DNA of 5,940 nucleotides, taken from positions 1-5,940 of the forward strand of contig VSOD01000265.1 in NCBI GenBank assembly GCA_009774655.1, given 5' to 3'. The notes under the pieces were generated by a model. That model was not told where the DNA came from. It did not search any database and was given only the letters and a program-made list of their open reading frames with translations. Shown one piece after another: positions 1 to 5,731 of the stretch. Source of the DNA: Lachnospiraceae bacterium. GTDB taxonomy: Bacteria > Bacillota_A > Clostridia > Lachnospirales > Lachnospiraceae. Position 1 is the first letter of the stretch; each line of letters opens with the position of its first letter. A program made the translations under genes and the position numbers.

Positions 1-624
1 AACATTGATAATAAGAAGATGTCCAAGTCAGAGGGGAATTTCTTCACGGTCAGGGACATCAGCGAGAAGTATGATCTGCAGGTGCTGCGGTTTTTCATGT
101 TGTCGGCTCATTACAGGAGTCCGCTGAATTTCAGTGCGGAATTGATGGAGGCGGCAAAGAACGGCCTCGAACGGATTGTGACCTGTGTGTCCAACCTGAA
201 TTTCCTGCTGAAAAATGCAAAAGACGGGGAGATGACGGAGGCGGAGCAGAAGCTGGCGGAGGAAGCCAAAGGATTCATCACGCAGTTTGACGAAGCGATG
301 GACGATGATTTTAATACGGCGGACGCCATTTCAGCTATTTTTGATCTGGTGAAATTTGCCAACACCCATGTGTCGGAAGAGGCCGGCAGGGCTTTTGTGC
401 AGGCGGTGAAGGAGGAAATCGTGCTGCTGTCCGATATCTGCGGGCTGATCGTCGATAAAAAGGAAGAGATTCTGGACGACCGGATCGAAGAACTGATTCA
501 GGAGAGACAGGCGGCGAGAAAGGCCAGAGATTTTGCACGGGCGGATGAGATCCGGGACACGCTGGCGGCACAGGGTATCATACTGGAGGATACGCGCGAG
601 GGTGTGAAATGGAAGAGAGCATAA
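1..624 (+). CDS. cysS: Cysteinyl-tRNA synthetase, C-terminal part (5' end outside window)
   Basis: Charges tRNA-Cys with cysteine in the cytoplasm (class I aminoacyl-tRNA synthetase). The frame is open from base 1, so the gene enters from the left; the ATG at 19 is the internal Met of the KMSKS signature, not a start. The visible 207 residues begin NIDNKKMSKSEGNFFTVRDI, the KMSKS loop that binds ATP. The helical anticodon-binding DALR region follows (HYRSPLNFS around residues 37-45). The end carries the charged helical tail typical of CysS (IQERQAARKARDFARADEIRD), ending in EDTREGVKWKRA. About 200 residues after KMSKS is normal for the family, so the C-terminus looks complete; roughly 260 N-terminal residues, including the HIGH motif and zinc ligands, should lie upstream. 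The last 16 bases overlap mrnC, as expected for a tightly packed operon. Confidence 0.97.
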   Translation, partial: NIDNKKMSKSEGNFFTVRDISEKYDLQVLRFFMLSAHYRSPLNFSAELMEAAKNGLERIVTCVSNLNFLLKNAKDGEMTEAEQKLAEEAKGFITQFDEAMDDDFNTADAISAIFDLVKFANTHVSEEAGRAFVQAVKEEIVLLSDICGLIVDKKEEILDDRIEELIQERQAARKARDFARADEIRDTLAAQGIILEDTREGVKWKRA

Positions 625-1049
625 CGATCCAGGAGGCCATCAGGCGGGAATTCGACTGTAAGCCGCAGGATATCAGAACGTACTCCCCGTTGACGCTGGC
701 TTATATCGGGGATGCCATTTATGATCTGGTGATCCGCACGATCGTGGTGGAGCGGGGCAACAGCTCCCCAAACAAACTGCACAGGAAGGCGGTGTCTTAC
801 GTGAATGCCAGAGTGCAGGCGAGAATGATCGATGCGCTGGAGAGCGAATTGACGCAGGAGGAGACGGCAGTCTATCACAGAGGGCGCAACGCCAAATCCT
901 ACACTGCGGCAAAGAATGCTTCCATCATCGAGTACCGCAAGGCTACCGGGATGGAGGCGTTGTGCGGTTATCTGTATCTGCAGGGCAGGCAGGAGAGGAT
1001 GCTGTATCTGATCCGGGAGGCCATTGCCCGGACGGGGATGGGGATTTAA
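609..1049 (+). CDS. mrnC: Mini-ribonuclease III (Mini-III), 23S rRNA maturation
   Basis: Dimeric RNase III-like endonuclease without a separate dsRNA-binding domain. In B. subtilis it trims both ends of 23S rRNA precursor. The 146-residue length fits the family. The signature LAYIGDAIYDLVIR (residues 30-43) holds the catalytic acidic residue (D35). HRKAVSYVNARVQARM (58-73) and YHRGRNAKSYTAAKNASIIEYR (89-110) are conserved helices, and KATGMEALCGYLYL (111-124) holds the second catalytic acid (E116). The start at 609 is chosen because GAGGG lies 5 bases upstream and the product begins just before the conserved core. It overlaps the cysS end by 16 bases, which suggests translational coupling. 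The cysS-mrnC-rlmB order matches B. subtilis. Confidence 0.95.
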   Translation: MEESITIQEAIRREFDCKPQDIRTYSPLTLAYIGDAIYDLVIRTIVVERGNSSPNKLHRKAVSYVNARVQARMIDALESELTQEETAVYHRGRNAKSYTAAKNASIIEYRKATGMEALCGYLYLQGRQERMLYLIREAIARTGMGI

Positions 1050-1075
1050 CGGGAGAGAGAGGCGATCATAACAGC

Positions 1076-1843
1076 ATGAACAATAGAGATTTTCAGAAAA
1101 AAGACGAGACGGAGCGTTTTACGATAGAGGGGCGAAACGCCGTGATCGAGGCTTTCCGCTCCGGCAGGACAATAGACAAACTGTATGTGCTGGACGGCTG
1201 TAAGGACGGACCGATCCTGACGATCAAGCGGGAGGCGGCCAAACATGGCAGCCTGATCCGGTATGTGGCGAAGGAGCGGCTGGATCAGCTTTCCGAGACG
1301 GGGAAGCATCAGGGCGTGATCGCCTGTGCGGCGGCTTACGCCTATGCGGAGGTGGAGGATATTCTGTCTGCGGCGAAGGAGAAGGGAGAGGCGCCTTTCC
1401 TTTTTCTGCTGGACGGCATTGAGGATCCGCATAATCTGGGAGCGATTATCCGTACGGCTAATCTGGCGGGGGCGCATGGGGTGATCATCCCCAAAAACCG
1501 CGCGGTGGGACTGACGGCGACGGTGGCGAAGGCGTCCGCCGGAGCGCTGAACTATACGCCGGTAGCCCGGGTGACGAATCTGGGACAGACGATCGACACA
1601 TTGAAGAAAGAGGGGCTGTGGTTTGTGTGTGCGGATATGGCGGGCACACGGATGTACGATCTGGATCTGAAAGGCCCCATCGGGCTGGTGATCGGCAGCG
1701 AAGGAGACGGCGTGGGCAGACTGGTGAAGGAGAAGTGCGATTTTACGGCCTCTATTCCCATGCGGGGCGATATTGATTCCCTCAACGCTTCGGTGGCGGC
1801 TGGCGTGCTGGCCTATGAGATCGTGCGGCAGCGGTTGGGATAA
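1076..1843 (+). CDS. rlmB: 23S rRNA (guanosine-2'-O)-methyltransferase, TrmH/SpoU family
   Basis: SAM-dependent methyltransferase of the SPOUT class (trefoil knot), expected to methylate a 23S rRNA guanosine (Gm2251 in E. coli numbering). The 255 residues have the usual two domains: an N-terminal substrate-binding domain (about 15-90, starting FTIEGRNAVIEAF) and the SpoU catalytic domain. Motif 1 is DPHNLGAIIRTA (117-128, with N120 and R126), motif 2 is LVIGSEGDGV (204-213, with E209), and motif 3 is IPMRGDIDSLNASVAAGVLA (227-246, with S235 and N237). All are intact. The frame also has an ATG at 962, but that lies inside mrnC and would add 38 residues unlike the family. The start at 1076 follows a GGGAGAGAGAGG purine stretch (1051-1062) with rather long spacing (13). 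The gap after mrnC is 26 bases. The B. subtilis counterpart is yacO. The exact target base is inferred from the family. Confidence 0.93.
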   Translation: MNNRDFQKKDETERFTIEGRNAVIEAFRSGRTIDKLYVLDGCKDGPILTIKREAAKHGSLIRYVAKERLDQLSETGKHQGVIACAAAYAYAEVEDILSAAKEKGEAPFLFLLDGIEDPHNLGAIIRTANLAGAHGVIIPKNRAVGLTATVAKASAGALNYTPVARVTNLGQTIDTLKKEGLWFVCADMAGTRMYDLDLKGPIGLVIGSEGDGVGRLVKEKCDFTASIPMRGDIDSLNASVAAGVLAYEIVRQRLG

Positions 1844-1897
1844 AGGCGGGATCCGCGTACAGGGTGTGTTGAAAATGAAAAGTGATGAAGAAAAAAG

Positions 1898-3460
1898 ATG
1901 AAAAAATTGAATGAAATTTTGCTGGTGCTTATCTTTATGCTGACAGCGGTTCTGGCGGCGGCTGTCGGGTTAAAAGCCTACGATGTGTATGATACGAACA
2001 GACAGCTGGCCAGAGAACAGGAAGAGCTGGAGCTGGCACAGGTGATGGCAAGGAATGAAGAGGCGCAGAATCGTGTATCCGAGATGCAGAAGGAAATACT
2101 GGAGCTGGCGGAGGACAAGGAGGAACTGGAACGTTTTATCGCGAAGATACAAAACAGTGAGACGCAGATTTCCGGTACGGTGTCTGCCAACGATACGGTG
2201 CCTGGCAGTGATACGGTATCCGGCAACGGTACGGTATCCGGAAATGGCATGGTATCCGGTGATGGCACGGTGTCGGGCAACGGTGTTCTGCCGGGCGGAG
2301 GTCTGATTCCCGGCATTACGGTTTCCGGTAATGCCACAGTATCCGGTAATGACACCGTATCCGGCAATGGGACGGTCTCCGGTAACCTGAGTTCTTATTT
2401 GGGCGGCCTGCCGAATATGGGCGGTACGGTTTCCGGCAACGGAGAGGTCAACTATTACGACGGTACGATGACGAACAGCAGTATTTTCGATGAGTGGCGG
2501 CAAATTTATGAGCAGGAGGAGATGATGTCTCTTGCGGCGCGCAGACTGCTGCGTTCGTCTCTGGAGGAGACGCTGGAAGTCAATCAGGCCGACCGGGAGC
2601 GGATTGCAGAGAATAAGAAAGACTTTTCCCAGATGAAGATCGCCTGTCTGGGCGACAGCATTACGGCGGCTGCCAACCTGGAAGAGGAGGAAGGCTATGA
2701 ACAGTATGCCTATCCGGCCAGAATGCAGGCGCTGCTCGGTGCACAGGAGGTTTATAACCTGGGAATCGGCGGTTCTTCCATCGGCAGATATTGGGCGGAC
2801 GCTTATGTGGACCGCTATCAGGAGATTCCGGAAGATGCGGATGTCATCATTGTTATGGGCGGCACCAATGACGGGTTCTGCGCGTCGGACAAGGAGTTCG
2901 GTAATCTGGAGGAGCGGGCCTACCGCACCTTCTGCGGTGATCTGAATGAACTGATGAAGGGACTGAAAGAAAAATATCCGTCCGCGGAAGTCTTTTTTGC
3001 CACGCCGCTGCCCAACGTGCTGCAGGACTATCTGATGAGCGAACGGGATTACCTTTTGCCCCAGCAGAAGTTTGTGGACGTGATCATCGCGCTGGCGAAG
3101 GAATACAATTATCATGTTATTGATCTGTATAACTCCAATATTCTGGATTCCCATGACGCGAATGTAGTAGCGGAGTATGTACCCGACGGCGTGCACGGAA
3201 ACCATGCCGGTTATCAGATCATAGCGGAGCATTTTGCGGCAGAGCTGGTGCAGTTCTATGAGGAAAAAGGTACAGCGCAGCCTTTGGTGGTGTCGGGAAA
3301 CAGCGTGGATGGAAGCATGTTGGACGGGCAGACAGGCGGTGTGAATGGAAGCACGTTGGACGGGCAGACAGACGGTGTGAATGGAAGTGTGCCGGAAGAG
3401 CAGGCGATTGACGTGAACGGAACGGCATCTGACCGGCCGGTTGAGTCAAAAGAGGAGTAG
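1898..3460 (+). CDS. Membrane-anchored SGNH/GDSL-family hydrolase with VSGN-repeat linker
   Basis: Predicted extracytoplasmic esterase-type enzyme of 520 residues; substrate unknown. Order of parts: a hydrophobic signal or anchor helix (about 7-25) with no lipobox Cys; a charged, Glu-rich, probably coiled-coil stretch (34-90); a linker of TVSGNG-like hexapeptides (94-163 and 177-182); an amphipathic region (190-245); the SGNH domain (about 246-455); and a C-terminal tail of 12-residue repeats (470-517). Catalytic blocks are complete: block I ACLGDSIT with nucleophile S254, block II NLGIGG with G289, block III GGTND with N324, and block V PDGVHGNHAGY with D430 and H433. SGNH enzymes often remove acetyl or acyl groups from glycans, but nothing here fixes the substrate. 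The gene sits between rlmB and sigH. The ATG at 1898 is preceded only by a weak GATGAAG site. Codon use resembles the neighbours. Family assignment is firm; role is open. Confidence 0.88.
   Translation: MKKLNEILLVLIFMLTAVLAAAVGLKAYDVYDTNRQLAREQEELELAQVMARNEEAQNRVSEMQKEILELAEDKEELERFIAKIQNSETQISGTVSANDTVPGSDTVSGNGTVSGNGMVSGDGTVSGNGVLPGGGLIPGITVSGNATVSGNDTVSGNGTVSGNLSSYLGGLPNMGGTVSGNGEVNYYDGTMTNSSIFDEWRQIYEQEEMMSLAARRLLRSSLEETLEVNQADRERIAENKKDFSQMKIACLGDSITAAANLEEEEGYEQYAYPARMQALLGAQEVYNLGIGGSSIGRYWADAYVDRYQEIPEDADVIIVMGGTNDGFCASDKEFGNLEERAYRTFCGDLNELMKGLKEKYPSAEVFFATPLPNVLQDYLMSERDYLLPQQKFVDVIIALAKEYNYHVIDLYNSNILDSHDANVVAEYVPDGVHGNHAGYQIIAEHFAAELVQFYEEKGTAQPLVVSGNSVDGSMLDGQTGGVNGSTLDGQTDGVNGSVPEEQAIDVNGTASDRPVESKEE
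2177..2443 (+). repeat. TVSGNG hexapeptide (18-bp) tandem repeats inside the SGNH hydrolase gene
   Basis: Ten 6-residue units, six from 2177 to 2284 and four from 2318 to 2386 (the last only five residues), plus one separate unit at 2426-2443. Unit forms are TVSAND, TVPGSD, TVSGNG, TVSGNG, MVSGDG, TVSGNG, then TVSGNA, TVSGND, TVSGNG, TVSGN and finally TVSGNG. A Gly/Pro-rich break (VLPGGGLIPGI) separates the two arrays. The codons for S, G and N vary between units (ggc/ggt/gga, aac/aat, tcc/tcg), so the repeat is conserved at protein level more than at DNA level. Confidence 0.9.
3305..3448 (+). repeat. Degenerate 12-residue (36-bp) repeats at the C-terminus of the SGNH hydrolase
   Basis: Units read VDGSMLDGQTGG, VNGSTLDGQTDG, VNGSVPEEQAID and VNGTASDRPVES. 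The first two are nearly identical at DNA level (for example ttggacgggcagaca appears twice), and the later two have drifted. They form a hydrophilic, probably disordered tail after the catalytic domain, preceded by one more VSGN (residues 465-468). Confidence 0.8.
3451..3457 (+). promoter_or_regulatory. Ribosome binding site of sigH, unusually far from the ATG
   Basis: AGAGGAG lies within the last codons of the SGNH hydrolase gene. It is followed by an AT-rich stretch before the ATG at 3474, giving 16 bases of spacing instead of the usual 5-10. Either the start is weak, or a rare start such as the in-frame ATT at 3468 is used, or the spacing is shortened by RNA structure. Confidence 0.5.
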
Positions 3461-3473
3461 CGCATATATTTTT

Positions 3474-4103
3474 ATGGAAAGAGAGTATGGCAGTTACAGT
3501 GATGAAGAGCTGATCGTGCGGCTTCGGGACGGTGAGGAGCGCATCACGGAATATCTTATGAACAAGTATAAAAATCTGGTCCGCAGAAAGGCCAGATCCA
3601 TGTATATTCTGGGGGCCGACGGCGACGATCTGATCCAGGAGGGGATGATCGGGCTTTTTAAGGCGCTGCGGGATTATGACAGCGGACGGGATGCCAGTTT
3701 CCTTACGTTTGCCGATCTGTGCGTGTCACGGCAGATGTACACGGCGGTACAGGCGTCCAAGCGGCAGAAGCACATCCCGCTGAACACCTATGTGTCCCTT
3801 TACGGCAGTGCGGGTACGAACCGGGACGGAGAGGAAGAGGAGTCGCTGGTCAACGTGCTCTCTGACGTTGCGGGGACAAACCCGGAGGATGTTGTCATTG
3901 ACCGGGAGAACGTGATACAATTAGAACAGACGATCGAACGGGAGCTGAGCGGGTTCGAGAAGCAGGTGCTTGATCTGTACCTGACCGGGATGAGCTATCA
4001 GCAGATCGCCAAGGTGCTGGGCAGAGACGATAAATCGACGGACAATGCGCTGCAGCGGATCAAGACGAAGCTGAGGCGGGCGATCGGAAGGGAAAACACC
4101 TGA
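3474..4103 (+). CDS. sigH: RNA polymerase sigma-H factor (Spo0H type)
   Basis: Alternative sigma-70-family factor that in endospore formers directs transition-state and early sporulation genes. The 209 residues match the SigH pattern closely: region 2 with ARSMYILGADGDDLIQEGMIGLFKA (40-64) and DASFLTFADLCVSRQMYTAV (73-92), the hallmark RQKHIPLNTYVSL (97-109), and region 4 with FEKQVLDLYLTGMSYQQIAKVLGRDDKSTDNALQRIKTKL (161-200, helix-turn-helix about 174-196). Length is close to B. subtilis SigH (218). Start choice is uncertain. ATG at 3474 gives the expected N-terminus, but the only good ribosome binding site, AGAGGAG at 3451-3457, is 16 bases away. An in-frame TTG at 3441 would overlap the upstream gene by 20 bases and has no such site. 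Placement after rlmB agrees with Firmicutes synteny. The stop codon overlaps the next start (TGATG). Confidence 0.95.
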   Translation: MEREYGSYSDEELIVRLRDGEERITEYLMNKYKNLVRRKARSMYILGADGDDLIQEGMIGLFKALRDYDSGRDASFLTFADLCVSRQMYTAVQASKRQKHIPLNTYVSLYGSAGTNRDGEEEESLVNVLSDVAGTNPEDVVIDRENVIQLEQTIERELSGFEKQVLDLYLTGMSYQQIAKVLGRDDKSTDNALQRIKTKLRRAIGRENT

Positions 4104-4792
4104 TGTTTGACGTGAGCAGAAAAGAATTAAAATATATTGTCAGCCCCTATGAGATCTCCGGGTTAAAAAGAAGACTGTCGCCGCTCATGCGCAGCGATCC
4201 GCACAACGGCGGGCGGGGGGAAGGCTACAGAGTGCGTTCTCTGTATTTCGATACCCCTTTTGACACGGATTATGAGGAAAAGATCAGCGGCTGTCAGGAG
4301 CGTCGTAAAATACGGCTCCGCATCTATGACCCGTCGGATGAGACGGTGAAACTGGAATTAAAGGAAAAGAACGGGACGACCCAGAGGAAGCGGTCCATTC
4401 TTTTGGACAGGGAGGAAGCGGCATGTATGATCCGCGGGGAATACGGATTTCTGCGGGAGCATGAAGAAGAACTGGCGCTGCATCTGTATCTGCTCATGAC
4501 GCAGAAATGCTACCGGCCGAAATGCGTGGTCGAATATGACAGATACGCCTACTGCCTGGAGCACAATGAGACCCGCGTGACCTTCGACACCGGGCTGCGT
4601 TCCGGGGAGAGCAGCTATGATATTTTTGACAAAAACATGATGTTGTATCCTGTCGGCGGTGGCATGGGGAATACGATGGAAGTCAAGTTCAACGGATTCC
4701 TTTTTACCTATATCAAAAATGAGCTGAACCGCTGTCAGGGAATGCCGACATCGAACAGCAAGTACTGCAGGGGCAGAATGACCTTGAAATAA
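4103..4792 (+). CDS. VTC-domain protein, polyphosphate polymerase-like
   Basis: The VTC domain is the catalytic tunnel fold of yeast Vtc4, which makes polyphosphate from ATP; bacterial stand-alone versions of about 230-250 residues are common. This 229-residue protein shows the family's charged beta-strand motifs in order: RKELKYIVS (6-14, K10), VRSLYFDTPFDTDYEEKISG (44-63), RRKIRLRIY (67-75, R71 and R73), VKLELKEK (82-89), PKCVVEYDRYAY (139-150), RVTFDTGLRS (158-167), MEVKFNG (192-198, E193 and K195) and SNSKYCRG (217-224, K220). These would line the tunnel and bind phosphate and metal. No membrane segment is seen, so it is probably cytoplasmic and partnered with the DUF4956 membrane protein downstream. 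The ATG shares its first base with the sigH stop; GGAAGGG lies 10 bases upstream. Polymerase activity is inferred from the family. Confidence 0.88.
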   Translation: MFDVSRKELKYIVSPYEISGLKRRLSPLMRSDPHNGGRGEGYRVRSLYFDTPFDTDYEEKISGCQERRKIRLRIYDPSDETVKLELKEKNGTTQRKRSILLDREEAACMIRGEYGFLREHEEELALHLYLLMTQKCYRPKCVVEYDRYAYCLEHNETRVTFDTGLRSGESSYDIFDKNMMLYPVGGGMGNTMEVKFNGFLFTYIKNELNRCQGMPTSNSKYCRGRMTLK

Positions 4793-4877
4793 AGTGCGGA
4801 TATATTAGGAATGAGGAAAAGGAAGAACGGGAAGCTGCCTTAAAAGGGAGAAAAGAGAGAAAAAGGAAAGAGAGAAA

Positions 4878-4883
4878 GAGGAG
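4878..4883 (+). promoter_or_regulatory. Strong ribosome binding site of the DUF4956 gene at the end of a purine tract
   Basis: GAGGAG, 6 bases before the ATG at 4890, fixes this start. It closes a run of 42 bases (4842-4883) made only of A and G that contains several further Shine-Dalgarno-like pieces (AAGGGAG, AAGGAAAG). Confidence 0.8.
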
Positions 4884-4889
4884 CATAAG

Positions 4890-5576
4890 ATGAAAGAATT
4901 ATTGTACGAGAGCCTTGTGAATACAACGAAGAGCCTGACACTGCAGGAGGTACTGTTGAATTTTGCGGCAGCGGGTATCATAGCCTGTCTGATCTATCTT
5001 TCATACCGGGCATCTCATTCCGGGGCCGTCTACAGTGAACGGTTTAACGTGTCTCTTGTGATGCTGACACTGATCTCGACACTGGTCATGAACGTGATCG
5101 GCAATAATATCGCACTGTCGCTCGGTATGGTTGGAGCGCTGTCGATCGTCCGGTTCCGGACGGCGATCAAGGATCCACGGGATACGGCCTATATTTTCTG
5201 GGCGATCGCAGTAGGAATCTGCTGCGGTGTCTCCGATTATATCATTGCGGCGATCGGATCCGGGGTTATTTTTGTATTTTTGCTCCTGTTCGGGCTGGTG
5301 CGGAACAATGAGAGGATTTTGATCATCATCAACGGCAGCAGTGAGGCACAGGAAGAGATCGAAGATAAGATGGAAGAACTTTTTGCTGGACGGGCGTTGC
5401 TGCGGGTGCACAATGCGTCGGCGAAAGAGCAGGTAAGCGAGTATATTTATGAGGTTTCGGATAAGCTCATGAGGAAGGCCGGGAGCGAAAGCGGATCCAT
5501 CCAAAGAAAATTGTCCAGGATCAAAGGAATTTCACATGTCAGCGTTGTGCGGCAAGATGACGAGATCAACCAGTGA
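4890..5576 (+). CDS. DUF4956-family integral membrane protein
   Basis: Membrane protein of 228 residues and unknown molecular function. About four hydrophobic segments are visible: roughly 22-38, 53-70, 100-117 and 119-137. The family hallmark lies between the second and third: NNIALSLGMVGALSIVRFRT (72-91) then AIKDPRDTAYIFWAIAVGI (92-110). After a short basic stretch (RNNER) comes a soluble C-terminal domain (about 142-224) with an ILIIING strand and a charged helix EEIEDKMEELF, ending in SHVSVVRQDDEINQ; a small alpha/beta, possibly ferredoxin-like, domain is a guess. DUF4956 genes often sit beside VTC-domain genes in bacteria, so it may be the membrane partner that exports, senses or anchors polyphosphate synthesis; this is inference. 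It lies 97 bases after the VTC gene, with no terminator between them. No CotH-type gene, a frequent third member of such clusters, is present here. Confidence 0.88.
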   Translation: MKELLYESLVNTTKSLTLQEVLLNFAAAGIIACLIYLSYRASHSGAVYSERFNVSLVMLTLISTLVMNVIGNNIALSLGMVGALSIVRFRTAIKDPRDTAYIFWAIAVGICCGVSDYIIAAIGSGVIFVFLLLFGLVRNNERILIIINGSSEAQEEIEDKMEELFAGRALLRVHNASAKEQVSEYIYEVSDKLMRKAGSESGSIQRKLSRIKGISHVSVVRQDDEINQ

Positions 5577-5597
5577 CGATGTTTGTCGGCGGTCCTT

Positions 5598-5616
5598 TTC
5601 AGAACGAAATTCTGGA
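5598..5616 (+). other. Possible stem-loop after the DUF4956 gene
   Basis: TTCAGAA and TTCTGGA can form a 7-bp stem (one G-T pair) around a CGAAA loop. No T-run follows, so it is not a typical intrinsic terminator. It might stabilise the operon mRNA 3' end or be chance. Confidence 0.3.
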
Positions 5617-5664
5617 TTTGGAATTCAGTATGTAAATTTTCGATAATTTGTGCGCATGCAATGC

Positions 5665-5694
5665 TTGACAAGGTCGAAATATCTGTGCTATACT
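5665..5694 (+). promoter_or_regulatory. Strong sigma-A promoter of the tRNA unit
   Basis: A consensus -35 box TTGACA (5665-5670) is followed after 18 bases by TATACT (5689-5694). The -10 box is preceded by TGC (5686-5688), an extended -10 element. AT-rich DNA lies upstream (5634-5649), which could act as an UP element. Transcription should begin near 5701, about 30 bases before the tRNA. Confidence 0.85.
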
Positions 5695-5700
5695 ATGAGA

Positions 5701-5724
5701 CGGTGATTGCAGAAGTGCTCACCG
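5701..5724 (+). other. Leader hairpin in front of the tRNA
   Basis: CGGTGA (5701-5706) pairs perfectly with TCACCG (5719-5724). An inner GCA/TGC pairing with a GAAG loop is possible. It starts at about the predicted first transcribed base, so nearly the whole 5' leader folds into one stem before the RNase P cut site at 5731/5732. Confidence 0.6.
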
Positions 5725-5731
5725 CGGACAT

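Noticed and set aside
962..1075. Longer start for rlmB at ATG 962
   Set aside because: The extra 38 residues overlap mrnC in another frame, do not resemble the family N-terminus and have no ribosome binding site.
1844..1897. Search for a terminator or promoter between rlmB and the SGNH gene
   Set aside because: No hairpin with T-run and no convincing -35/-10 pair is visible in these 54 bases.
1970..3232. 420-codon open frame on the - strand opposite the SGNH hydrolase gene
   Set aside because: It lies wholly inside a well-supported gene, has low-complexity content produced by the antisense of the repeats, and shows no recognisable domain or ribosome binding site. Long antisense frames are common in GC-rich genes.
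4805..4830. Possible SigH-type promoter (AGGAAT then GAAC) before the DUF4956 gene
   Set aside because: The -35 lacks the purine at its first position and the -10 is GAAC instead of GAAT, so the match is too weak in such purine-rich DNA.
4811..4843. Ten-residue frame MRKRKNGKLP between the VTC and DUF4956 genes
   Set aside because: Very short, made from a purine-rich spacer, and without a good ribosome binding site of its own.
5579..5635. 18-residue frame MFVGGPFQNEILDLEFSM just after the DUF4956 stop
   Set aside because: No ribosome binding site beyond the end of the previous gene and no recognisable family; could be a gene remnant but cannot be supported.
5672..5678. Spo0A-box-like GGTCGAA in the tRNA promoter spacer
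   Set aside because: One mismatch in a 7-base motif is expected by chance, and no second box is nearby.
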